Assembly (NCBI RefSeq): GCF_900119185.1 | Contig: NZ_FPJE01000019.1 | Location: 28,575-92,574, forward strand | DNA length: 64,000 nucleotides | Source: Sinomicrobium oceani | GTDB taxonomy: Bacteria; Bacteroidota; Bacteroidia; Flavobacteriales; Flavobacteriaceae | Direction of reading: 5' to 3' | In this document: piece after piece, positions 57,214-64,000 of the stretch | Numbering within the stretch: the stretch's first letter is position 1 | Layout: the number at the start of each line of letters is the position of its first letter | The notes under the pieces: generated by a model | What the model was told of the DNA's origin: nothing | Database searches by the model: none | What the model saw: only the letters and a program-made list of their open reading frames with translations | Translations under genes and position numbers: made by a program

Positions 57214-58971
57214 TTACCGGACCAGATTATCATCAACCAGACCGATACCGCCATCGATAAGATGTGCCACCCCGGGCAGATGTGATCCCAGGGCCTCAAG
57301 GTATGTCCTAATTTCTGCGGCCAGGGTATCATCGCCCGTATCCTGGACAAGTTCGTATAATTCCACAGCAAGCAACCAATCGTTGGGGTAATTTTTTTTG
57401 AGACTTTCAAAAATAGCGGGGATCACGGTAGTGATCTCCTTACCGTTCCGGATATCTCTCACCTTCTGATACAAAGCTTCCAGGGCACGTTCTTCTTCTG
57501 TTTTCTTCACCCGGATCGTCTGTTCGGAAGGAACATGAGTAATGAGATCGAAACTTTTGACATCTGCCGGACCGGAAAAAGCCGAAACAACCTTCTTCCC
57601 AACGGCCATATCGTAAATTCCCCATGCAGGTTTAAAGAGTACCTCGCCTTCATAGGTTACCGTACAGTTCCTGAAGCTGATCAGTATAATTTTCCCCTGC
57701 AGGTTCCGGGTTCCGGTAATGATCTCTCCGGTTACCCTGACCCCGCCCTCGAATTCCAGGGTTACGGTTTTGTCTTCATAAATGTTATAAGCTTTGAGAT
57801 CACGAGGACTCATGTCTTCTATAGCCAGGTTAATCCCTTTTAATTTCCCCACCGGGCTTCCGAAACCTTCGGCATGATACCGCTCCCCATGCCCCACCAG
57901 TTCTTTTTCCCGGTATGCCAGTGCCGTCTGTCCTGTGGTCTTCAGGTATACGGGTTTTCCGTCATGAGATTTGACCTCGGTAAAGATTCCGGATATCTGT
58001 ATCCCTGTACTCAGTTCTACAGTCCCCAATGCCCCGGAAGTGATCAGTTTTTCCACACTTTCGAGCCCGCCTTTACGGAGTCCCATAGTATTTGCAAATT
58101 CTTCAAGCACCTGGCTAAGATGGGCAAAATCGGGGGTTACATACAGTTGAGGCTGCGGTTTGGTAATATCAAACTCACGGTAGGCGGCTTCTATGGTATA
58201 GGGAAGCTTTTCTACTTTATCGGTCATACACCAGGCACTTTCTCCTATAGACGACAGAAGGCCCGCTCCGTAAATCCTCGGGTGTTCTACCGTACCGATA
58301 AGCCCGTATTCGACCGTCCACCAATGCAGGTTTCGTATCAGGGCCATTTCGCTGGGCACTCCCATGGACTGCTGTAACTCCTCTACCCGGTGCTCGGCCT
58401 CCTCGATTTCCTGAGCAGGTGTCCCCGGAGCTTCCTTTATAATAGATAAGTGCCTGATGGCCTCGTACATTTCATAATCTTTCGCGCTCGATATGGCTTT
58501 ACATCCTATTTCCCCGAACCTTCTCAGATATTCGGCATATTCCGGATTGGCGATGATGGGGGCATGGCCGGCTCCTTCGTGAATGATATCAGGGGCCGGG
58601 GTATATTCTATATGCTCGAGCTGGCGGATGTCCGATGCGATGACCAATACGTTGTATGCCTGAAACTCCATAAAAGCAGCTGGAGGAATAAAACCATCGA
58701 CCGCTACCGCAGCCCAGCCTATTTCCTGCAGAATACGATTCATCCCGTACATATTAGGGATACTCTCTATGGATATTCCGGTTTGTTTCAATCCGTCCAG
58801 GTAAGATGAATGAGCCACCCTACTGAGATAATCTACATTTTTCCGCATCACATAGCGCCAGACCGCCTGATTGATGGCAGAATAATCCGCATAATTCTGC
58901 GGTTTTATAAATTGCTTCAGATGTGCGGGAAGTTTATCCAGCACGGGGTTGCTTTCATATACCGGAGTCAT
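57214..58971 (-). CDS. phhA: Phenylalanine 4-monooxygenase (aromatic amino acid hydroxylase)
   Basis: 585 aa, roughly twice the length of Pseudomonas PhhA. The catalytic domain (about 1-300) keeps the iron ligands His131 and His136 in IIHEGAGHAPI and Glu221 in WWTVEYGLIG, with the pterin-site region GFIPPAAFMEFQAYNV. The C-terminal 280 aa hold a beta-rich unit repeated around KTTGQTALAYREKELVGHG and a helical tail, typical of the long bacteroidete form. It converts Phe to Tyr using tetrahydropterin, for catabolism or pigment precursors. A full -7 match lies 24 bp upstream. Convergent with the carboxylase operon, 7 bp apart. Confidence 0.92.
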   Translation of the reverse strand: MTPVYESNPVLDKLPAHLKQFIKPQNYADYSAINQAVWRYVMRKNVDYLSRVAHSSYLDGLKQTGISIESIPNMYGMNRILQEIGWAAVAVDGFIPPAAFMEFQAYNVLVIASDIRQLEHIEYTPAPDIIHEGAGHAPIIANPEYAEYLRRFGEIGCKAISSAKDYEMYEAIRHLSIIKEAPGTPAQEIEEAEHRVEELQQSMGVPSEMALIRNLHWWTVEYGLIGTVEHPRIYGAGLLSSIGESAWCMTDKVEKLPYTIEAAYREFDITKPQPQLYVTPDFAHLSQVLEEFANTMGLRKGGLESVEKLITSGALGTVELSTGIQISGIFTEVKSHDGKPVYLKTTGQTALAYREKELVGHGERYHAEGFGSPVGKLKGINLAIEDMSPRDLKAYNIYEDKTVTLEFEGGVRVTGEIITGTRNLQGKIILISFRNCTVTYEGEVLFKPAWGIYDMAVGKKVVSAFSGPADVKSFDLITHVPSEQTIRVKKTEEERALEALYQKVRDIRNGKEITTVIPAIFESLKKNYPNDWLLAVELYELVQDTGDDTLAAEIRTYLEALGSHLPGVAHLIDGGIGLVDDNLVR

Positions 58972-58994
58972 ATCTGTATCGTTTTCGGTTTACC

Positions 58995-59002
58995 CAAATG
59001 TA
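58995..59002 (-). promoter_or_regulatory. Promoter -7 element for phenylalanine hydroxylase
   Basis: The minus strand reads TACATTTG, a full TAnnTTTG match, 24 bp before the ATG at 58971, giving a leader near 17 nt. The triplet at the -33 spacing is TTA instead of TTG. Confidence 0.5.
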
Positions 59003-59130
59003 CGAAAAAGGGAAGCAATCTTAATGAAAGGCACCCCGGAATTGCCCCCGATATCTGCGGAGTGAAAAATCTCCCTGAAATTTAATCTTTTTATAAGGTT
59101 CTATTTTACTTTTTATACGGAAAAAGCAAT

Positions 59131-59138
59131 TACTTTTG
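59131..59138 (+). promoter_or_regulatory. Promoter -7 element for mgtE
   Basis: TACTTTTG, a full TAnnTTTG match. It predicts a start near 59145 and therefore an unusually long leader of about 128 nt before mgtE. Confidence 0.5.
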
Positions 59139-59163
59139 CAACCGAATTAAAAATAATAGCAAA

Positions 59164-59271
59164 CATGGACGCCGGTCCCGAACATTTAAACCGTATCGTT
59201 TTCCTGCCTTAGCCATGTACTGCTTTTTCGGTATCGTGTGCTGCAGCAATATGGTACACAATACGAAAAAG
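59164..59271 (+). promoter_or_regulatory. Structured mgtE leader: mini-ORF plus long hairpin
   Basis: The leader holds a 15-codon ORF at 59164-59211 (MDAGPEHLNRIVFLP and stop). After it comes a stem of 17 pairs: 59223-59241 pairs with 59254-59271 with one bulge, one mismatch and one G-T pair, around a 12-nt loop. The hairpin ends one nucleotide before the mgtE ATG, so it could hide the start. Magnesium control is a guess from the downstream gene; no known riboswitch class was recognised. Confidence 0.45.
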
Positions 59272-59272
59272 T

Positions 59273-60652
59273 ATGATGACCTCACAGCTTCCAAAGCTCT
59301 TCCGGGAGTTCCGACACATCGACCAACTCATCGCCGTAACTCCTGAACTGAAAAAAATGCCTGTCATTGAAGTAAGCGAACTACTCTTACTCATCGATGA
59401 ACATCAACAACTCCGGATACTTTCCTGCTTCTCTCCCAAACAACAGGGCGCTATTGTATCGGACTTCCCGATCCAGAGTCAGATGGCACTGTTCCACGCT
59501 TCAAAAACAAGAAGATTTGCGCTGATTTTCGAAAATATGCCCTCTGAGAACCGAGCCGATCTTTTTCCGCATTTCGAACCGCAGGAACAAACCGCAATAC
59601 TCCCTTTTTTATCCAAGACGGTACGGGAAGATGTAATACAACTAAGTGCATATCCGCCGGAAACCGCCGGCGGCATCATGAGTACGGATTTTGCTACGGT
59701 ACAACAAAATATGACCTGTGCCCAGGCCATGGAAAAAGTAAGAAGTGATGCACCTTCCAAAAGAACAGTATATTACATCTATGTTGTCAACGATAATCAG
59801 ACCATGCAAGGTTTTATTACACTTAAAGACCTGATCATGGCAGAACCCTCAGTTAAAGTGAGCGAGGTGGTACACCGCGAATTCATCTTTGTGTATGCCG
59901 AGGAGGACCGGGAGAGCGTTGCTCAGAAAATAGAAAAATATGACCTGGTTGCCCTTCCTGTGCTCAATGCAGACCACCAACTGGCCGGAATTGTCACCCA
60001 CGATGAAGCCCTTGAAATCATCAGGGCGGAACAGACCGAAGATATGGAAAAATTCATGGGGATAATGCCGGACAAGGATGAACTCGATTATATGGCTACA
60101 TCCAGCTGGAAACATTTTAAAAAACGGGCAGTGTGGATTATTACCCTCGCTGCATTAGGTATCCTTTCAGGACTTATCATACACGGTTACGAAAGCACCC
60201 TCGAGAATTTTATTATTCTCGCCCTGTATATGCCCATGGTTGCCGATACCGGGGGAAACTCCGGAAGCCAGGCAGCCACTGTTGTGGTACGTGCTATGGC
60301 CCTCGGACAGATCTCGGCAAAAGATTGGTTAAAGATCTTGTGGAAAGAGGCCAAGATTTCTTTATTACTGGCCATTTGCCTGGGGGTACTCGCCTTCGCA
60401 AAAGTGCTCTTTCTGAGCTGGGAAACTCCTATCCCCGCCCTGTACAGCCTGAGCAGGATTGCTTTTGCCATTGCCCTGGCTTTGTCTATCCAGGTCATCA
60501 CCGCTACGATTATAGGTGCAGGGCTTCCCATACTCGTTAAAAGGCTGGGAGGAGATCCGGCTGTTGCCGCAAGTCCGGCTATCACAACCATTGTGGACAT
60601 TACCGGATTGCTGATCTATTTTGGGGTAACCACTATGTTTTTTGCGTTGTAA
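59273..60652 (+). CDS. mgtE: Magnesium transporter MgtE
   Basis: 459 aa. Helical N domain (about 1-125, with repeated ILPFL/LFPHFEPQEQ motifs), a CBS pair (about 135-255, PPETAGGIMSTDFATV and VALPVLNADHQLAGIVTHDEAL), a plug helix and five C-terminal helices from about 285, with the pore motif PMVADTGGNSGSQAATVVVRAMALG. CBS and N domains sense cytosolic Mg2+ and gate the channel. Full length. It has its own promoter and a long structured leader. Convergent with mnmD. Confidence 0.95.
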   Translation: MMTSQLPKLFREFRHIDQLIAVTPELKKMPVIEVSELLLLIDEHQQLRILSCFSPKQQGAIVSDFPIQSQMALFHASKTRRFALIFENMPSENRADLFPHFEPQEQTAILPFLSKTVREDVIQLSAYPPETAGGIMSTDFATVQQNMTCAQAMEKVRSDAPSKRTVYYIYVVNDNQTMQGFITLKDLIMAEPSVKVSEVVHREFIFVYAEEDRESVAQKIEKYDLVALPVLNADHQLAGIVTHDEALEIIRAEQTEDMEKFMGIMPDKDELDYMATSSWKHFKKRAVWIITLAALGILSGLIIHGYESTLENFIILALYMPMVADTGGNSGSQAATVVVRAMALGQISAKDWLKILWKEAKISLLLAICLGVLAFAKVLFLSWETPIPALYSLSRIAFAIALALSIQVITATIIGAGLPILVKRLGGDPAVAASPAITTIVDITGLLIYFGVTTMFFAL

Positions 60653-60661
60653 TGCTTCCGC

Positions 60662-61324
60662 TTACAGCTTACGGGCACGTAACATTTCTCTTTTTCCCGG
60701 AGGACCGGGCAGACGTTCGACCTCGAAACCTACGGCCTGCATAGCCCTCCGGACACTACCTTTGGCCGAATACGTGACCAGCACACCTCCTTGTTTCAAG
60801 GCATCGTACATCTTTGCAAAAATCTCCTCGGTCCATAGCTCGGGTTGTACCCTCGGGCCGAAAGCATCGAAATAAATAAGATCAAAGTCATTTTGATCAT
60901 CTATTTCCGCGAAAGACTGCTGTCTTTTTCGAAGTGAGAACCCCTCAGCTATTTCGTGAAACCCACCCCAGGGTACCCGATGCATTTTTTCGAACACGGC
61001 AGTCTGTGTCTCCGCACCGAGCTCCCGGACATAATTGAGCTGCTCCAGTTCTTCTGCCGAAACCGGATAGGCTTCTACACCAGTGTACTCCAGTTTCCCC
61101 CCCCGGCCGGAAGCTTCGATATAGGTTATAAAAGCATTGAGTCCCGTACCAAAACCTATTTCCAGGACGGAAGCCCGGTCTTCACCGACCAGGTCCAGTC
61201 CGTTTTTTATAAAAACATGGTAGGCTTCCTGAATAGCTCCGTGTACCGAATGATAGTGCTCGTCCCACTCCTCCAGATGTATGGTAGTAGAACCGTCCGC
61301 GGTTTTTACGATCTTTCTTTTCAA
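60662..61324 (-). CDS. mnmD: tRNA 5-methylaminomethyl-2-thiouridine(34) methyltransferase
   Basis: 220 aa. Class I methyltransferase: VLEIGFGTGLNAFITYIEA (SAM loop) and DLIYFDAFGPRVQPELWTEEIFAKMYDALKQGGVLVTYSAKGSVRRAMQAVGF, the signature of the MnmC1/DUF752 family. It is the stand-alone form without the MnmC2 oxidoreductase half, so it matches MnmD, which adds the last methyl of mnm5s2U34. It lies 29 bp downstream of the DUF4920 gene. Confidence 0.93.
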   Translation of the reverse strand: MKRKIVKTADGSTTIHLEEWDEHYHSVHGAIQEAYHVFIKNGLDLVGEDRASVLEIGFGTGLNAFITYIEASGRGGKLEYTGVEAYPVSAEELEQLNYVRELGAETQTAVFEKMHRVPWGGFHEIAEGFSLRKRQQSFAEIDDQNDFDLIYFDAFGPRVQPELWTEEIFAKMYDALKQGGVLVTYSAKGSVRRAMQAVGFEVERLPGPPGKREMLRARKL

Positions 61325-61353
61325 AACGACTTTATAAGTTTAGATCCGGAAAA

Positions 61354-61848
61354 TTATTCCCTGATAAGTACACCCGTAGCTTCTATAGCATAGGTAAGCT
61401 CCGGCTCGGTAATCATCGCTATTTCTTCTTCGGTTTTTCCTGCATCTTCCGCATAGTGACGAGCATCTTTTACCGGCATCTCTTCCACATAAGCCTTTCC
61501 TTCGATCACAACTTCTCCGGTGGCATCCTTAGGCACAAAAAAACCGTAATCCTTAAAGCGGACCATCGCCTGACGATCTTCATCGAGTTTCACTTTCATC
61601 CAGCATCCTTTTTTAGGACACACTTCCAGGATCGTAGCCGTAAACTTCACCGGAATGGTATCGGTCTTATCCATACGGGTGAACTTACGATTCATTTGCT
61701 CTGTACTCCAGTACCCGGCAAGAGTTACGGAATCTCCGTAAGAAGTATATGCCTCCGGTTCTGCGGCTTCTCTACGCACCTCTTTTTTGCAGCTTCCCGT
61801 AACCAAAAGGAACAGGATAGCCAGAAAATTAACGACGGTTGATTTCAT
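61354..61848 (-). CDS. DUF4920 lipoprotein
   Basis: 164 aa. Lipoprotein signal MKSTVVNFLAILFLLVTGSCKK (Cys about 20), then a small beta domain with VKFTATILEVCPKKGCWMKVKLDEDRQAMVRFKDYGFFVPKDATGEVVIEG, an OB-like fold seen in DUF4920. The CPKKGCW Cys pair could bind metal or form a disulfide. Function unknown. Divergent from ilvE across 127 bp. Confidence 0.85.
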   Translation of the reverse strand: MKSTVVNFLAILFLLVTGSCKKEVRREAAEPEAYTSYGDSVTLAGYWSTEQMNRKFTRMDKTDTIPVKFTATILEVCPKKGCWMKVKLDEDRQAMVRFKDYGFFVPKDATGEVVIEGKAYVEEMPVKDARHYAEDAGKTEEEIAMITEPELTYAIEATGVLIRE

Positions 61849-61948
61849 ATTTCTGTTTTTTTGTTTTTTTATTACGAATGCGGTTTCACGCTAACAAAAT
61901 AAATGAATTTTATGTGTTTTTTTAATTCCGAATACGTATTTATTTAAT

Positions 61949-61956
61949 TACTTTAG
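61949..61956 (+). promoter_or_regulatory. Promoter -7 element for ilvE
   Basis: TACTTTAG, one mismatch from TAnnTTTG and identical to the pheA-leader -7 element. It is 19 bp upstream of the ilvE ATG, so the leader would be about 14 nt, too short for attenuation. Confidence 0.42.
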
Positions 61957-61975
61957 CTATAAAATTTATTTGACC

Positions 61976-63046
61976 ATGAAGACAGAAGAAGTTACTCCTA
62001 TTAAAATTAAAAAAGCGGACAGTTCGAAAATAGAAAAAGTAGATTTTGATCACCTTACTTTCGGAAGTGTTTTCACCGATCATATGTTTGTGTGTGATTA
62101 TGTAAACGGCAGCTGGGGAACTCCAGAAATTATTCCCTACCAGCCTCTTGTCCTCGATCCTTCTGCCCGTGTGTTTCACTACGCTCAGGCCGTTTTTGAA
62201 GGTATGAAAGCCTACAGGGATGACAAGGACGGCATCTGGCTTTTTCGCCCCGATGAAAATTTCAACAGGATCAACAAATCTTCCGTACGTATGGCCATGC
62301 CCGAATTTCCGGAAGATTACTTCTTCGAAGGTTTAAAAACACTCCTGAAGCTCGATGAAAAATGGATTCGAAAAGGAGAAGGAAATTCACTCTATATCCG
62401 TCCGTTTGTCATTGCCACCGAACCCAGTGTTATGGCATCTCCTTCAGGACAATATAAATTTGTTATCATCTGCTCTCCCGCACAATCCTATTACGGAGGT
62501 GAGGTACGCGTAAAAATAGCTGACCATTACAGCCGGTCCGCATCAGGGGGAATAGGAGCCGCAAAAGCTGCTGCCAACTACGGTGCCCAGTTTTATCCTA
62601 CGAACCTGGCCAATAAAGAAGGGTATCAGCAAGTAATATGGACAGACTCCAATACGCATGAATACCTGGAAGAGGCAGGTACTATGAATGTTTTCTTTCG
62701 TATCGGCGACAAACTGCTAACTGCCCCTACCAGCGACAGGATACTGGATGGTGTAACCCGTAAAAGTGTTATCGCTGTGGCAGAAGCCAATGGCATTACG
62801 GTAGAAGTAAGACCGGTAAAAGTAGAAGAGATCGTAGCTGCTGCAAAATCGGGAACACTAAAAGAAATATTCGGTAGTGGTACCGCTGCGGTTATCAATC
62901 CCGTAGCAGGATTCGGATATAAAGAAGATAAATTTGAACTTCCAAAATCTTCCGATTCCTATGCTTCCATGATAAAAAAGGCCATTATTGATATTCAGTA
63001 TAACCGCGCCGAAGATCCTTTCGGATGGCGTTATGAGGTTAGATAA
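61976..63046 (+). CDS. ilvE: Branched-chain amino acid aminotransferase
   Basis: 356 aa from the ATG at 61976; an upstream TTG frame extension is not needed. Fold-type IV PLP enzyme of the long (BCAT group II) type: FHYAQAVFEGMKAYRDD, SVRMAMPEFPEDYF, YIRPFVIATEPSVMAS, KAAANYGAQFYPTNLANKEGYQQVIWTDSNTHEYLEEAGTMNVFF (PLP Lys in GAAKAAANY) and FGSGTAAVINPV. It interconverts Ile, Leu and Val with their 2-oxo acids. Single gene with its own terminator. Confidence 0.96.
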   Translation: MKTEEVTPIKIKKADSSKIEKVDFDHLTFGSVFTDHMFVCDYVNGSWGTPEIIPYQPLVLDPSARVFHYAQAVFEGMKAYRDDKDGIWLFRPDENFNRINKSSVRMAMPEFPEDYFFEGLKTLLKLDEKWIRKGEGNSLYIRPFVIATEPSVMASPSGQYKFVIICSPAQSYYGGEVRVKIADHYSRSASGGIGAAKAAANYGAQFYPTNLANKEGYQQVIWTDSNTHEYLEEAGTMNVFFRIGDKLLTAPTSDRILDGVTRKSVIAVAEANGITVEVRPVKVEEIVAAAKSGTLKEIFGSGTAAVINPVAGFGYKEDKFELPKSSDSYASMIKKAIIDIQYNRAEDPFGWRYEVR

Positions 63047-63074
63047 GAACCTCTTTTTCGACACAAAATATCAT

Positions 63075-63117
63075 ACAGGTTGCGACAAAATCTTTGGATA
63101 TCGCAACCTGTTTTTTT
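63075..63117 (+). terminator. Intrinsic terminator of ilvE
   Basis: A perfect 11-bp stem ACAGGTTGCGA (63075-63085) with TCGCAACCTGT (63101-63111), a 15-nt loop and a run of seven T. It lies 28 bp after the ilvE stop. Confidence 0.9.
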
Positions 63118-63502
63118 ATTGCTCCAGTATTTTGGCAATGTCCGGCTTAAAATAATCCGGACCTTTCATAACTTTACCGTCTTCCCGGTATATCGGTTTG
63201 CCATCCGTTCCGAGCTTACTCATATTGCTCCGCTGTATCTCTTCGAATACCTCTTCGATCTTATGCTGCATTCCGTGCTCCAGTATTGTCCCGCAAAGGA
63301 TGTATAGCATATCTCCCAATGCATCAGCAACTTCTACAAGATCATTATTTTTAGCAGCTTCCAGATATTCTTCATTTTCTTCGGCCATCAGGTTAAATCT
63401 CAGGTCGATCTTCCGGCTCCCTATGTCTGCCCGTGGATTTTCGGCTACCCCCAGCCCGAACGCTTCGTGAAATTCGGCTACTGCTTCGAGTTTTCTTTTC
63501 AT
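63116..63502 (-). CDS. MazG / PRA-PH-like pyrophosphohydrolase
   Basis: 128 aa. All-alpha NTP-PPase fold with acidic metal ligands in LMAEENEEYLEAAKNNDLVEVADALGDMLYILCGTILEHGM. A C-terminal tail has NMSKLGTDGKPIYREDGKVMKGPDYFKPDI, a conserved block of the phage and bacterial MazG-like pyrophosphohydrolases that resemble HisE. It probably hydrolyses (d)NTPs. It is distinct from the shorter MazG-like protein at 29.5 kb. Convergent with ilvE. Confidence 0.88.
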   Translation of the reverse strand: MKRKLEAVAEFHEAFGLGVAENPRADIGSRKIDLRFNLMAEENEEYLEAAKNNDLVEVADALGDMLYILCGTILEHGMQHKIEEVFEEIQRSNMSKLGTDGKPIYREDGKVMKGPDYFKPDIAKILEQ

Positions 63503-63608
63503 TATTCTTATGTTTAATTTTTATAATTGTGTGCCCGCGCCTTGATCTTATCCCCGATAATACATGATATCTTCTGAAAATAAGCGTGCCCCGGCTATAA
63601 AAAATGGT

Positions 63609-63616
63609 TATTTTTG
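63609..63616 (+). promoter_or_regulatory. Promoter -7 element for the small membrane protein
   Basis: TATTTTTG, a full TAnnTTTG match, 15 bp before the ATG at 63632. It favours this ATG over the upstream TTG at 63614, which lies inside the element. Confidence 0.48.
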
Positions 63617-63631
63617 CCTAAAAATAAATAT

Positions 63632-63820
63632 ATGTTCACAACAGGACAACTCGTATTTACCATTTTTTTTATCATTGCCTTTGTCACTATTATCTATTTC
63701 AGCTACAAAAAAGATAAAAGACTGCATGCCAGGCAATACGGAGGAAGCATAAAAATACTAATAGGCTTTATTTTCTTTCTTATCATCCTACTCCTCTTAA
63801 AATCGTGGGTAAAATCCTAA
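63632..63820 (+). CDS. Small conserved two-helix membrane protein
   Basis: 62 aa. MFTTGQLVFTIFFIIAFVTII forms helix 1 (about 5-25), a basic loop YKKDKRLHARQYGGS follows, and helix 2 (about 41-58, ILIGFIFFLIILLLLKSW) ends the chain. Both ends are probably on the same side. From recall, short proteins of this pattern recur in flavobacterial genomes as hypothetical proteins. Function unknown. The stop codon is only 6 bp from the transposase stop on the other strand. Confidence 0.7.
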   Translation: MFTTGQLVFTIFFIIAFVTIIYFSYKKDKRLHARQYGGSIKILIGFIFFLIILLLLKSWVKS

Positions 63821-63826
63821 ATGAGG

Positions 63827-64000
63827 TCATCTAAACTTTTTAGGTTTATAGAATTTTTTTAGTGCAATAGCCATAAAAGCGAGATAATTAAATCCCTTCC
63901 AGCTTGTTGTGGTAGTATCGAACCTGTTGAGCAGAGATCGATAGCTATCCATCCATGCGTTTGTTCTCTCAATGGCATATCGTTCTTCATATAATTTTTC
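63827..64000 (-). mobile_element. IS5-like transposase, C-terminal end (cut by window edge)
   Basis: The last 57 codons of a minus-strand ORF ending in TGA at 63829-63827. The peptide has RYAIERTNAWMDSYRSLL followed by NRFDTTTTSWKGFNYLAFMA and a basic C-terminus ending KKFYKPKKFR. The (V/I)ERTxAW and Rxxx..RF(D/E) pattern matches the last DDE motif region of IS5-group transposases, where the Glu is the third catalytic acid. The insertion sequence end should lie within a few bases of 63821, just beyond the small membrane gene. Terminal repeats cannot be confirmed without the other end. Confidence 0.8.

Noticed and set aside
59215..59346. An alternative ORF starting MYCFFGIVCC across the mgtE leader
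   Set aside because: It runs into mgtE in another frame and has no protein-like continuation. The Cys-rich start is part of the hairpin.
61921..61975. A search for a branched-chain leader peptide before ilvE
   Set aside because: The predicted transcript leader is only about 14 nt, with no mini-ORF or terminator.

Overview
The window is chromosomal DNA from a member of the Bacteroidota, almost certainly Flavobacteriaceae. The gliding-motility ATPase GldA, paired outer-membrane beta-barrels, DUF3857 transglutaminase-like proteins, a methionine synthase split into two genes, a HEPN-tailed sulfite reductase and several promoters of the TAnnTTTG type all point there. The genus cannot be fixed from the sequence. 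Coding density is high. Most of the window carries housekeeping and biosynthetic genes on the minus strand. No rRNA, tRNA, CRISPR array or prophage was seen. The only mobile element is the tail of an IS5-like transposase at the right edge.

Layout. 1-4712 (minus): a two-component system followed by a TolC / adaptor / RND efflux set, whose permease runs off the left edge. 4743-10712 (minus): a UDG-like protein, YaaA, a sigma-54-type response regulator without a DNA-binding domain, an MscS channel and a two-gene ABC exporter. 11128-12927 (plus): typA. 13032-18461: a TIGR01777 epimerase, a Dph6-like ATP pyrophosphatase, a secreted GH2 beta-galactosidase and aroQ. 18680-21589 (minus): the proline operon proC-proB-proA. 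21938-23575: two related beta-barrels. 23793-33684: an arginase-family enzyme, rlmN, queA, fructosamine kinase, aroA, a MazG-like protein and two DUF3857 proteins.

33816-39636 (minus) is the most interesting block: pheA, an aminotransferase, prephenate dehydrogenase and a DAHP synthase / chorismate mutase fusion, followed by rsgA and dtd. Upstream of pheA there is an unannotated 25-codon leader peptide packed with Phe and Tyr codons, preceded by a good flavobacterial promoter and followed by an intrinsic terminator whose 5' arm can pair with the end of the leader ORF. This is a complete ribosome-mediated attenuator for aromatic amino acid synthesis.

39847-53538: gldA, a GIN-domain lipoprotein, a PagL-like protein, then the methionine group metF, metH C-part and metH N-part under a SAM-I riboswitch (47700-47810). 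A sulfite-reduction and siroheme group follows (FNR-like reductase, Met8-like, CobA, HEPN-fused reductase), then a PrsW protease. 53652-57206 (plus): a three-gene biotin-dependent acyl-CoA carboxylase. 57214-63820: phenylalanine 4-monooxygenase, MgtE with a structured leader, mnmD, a DUF4920 lipoprotein, ilvE, a second MazG-like protein and a small membrane protein. Several intrinsic terminators separate these units.
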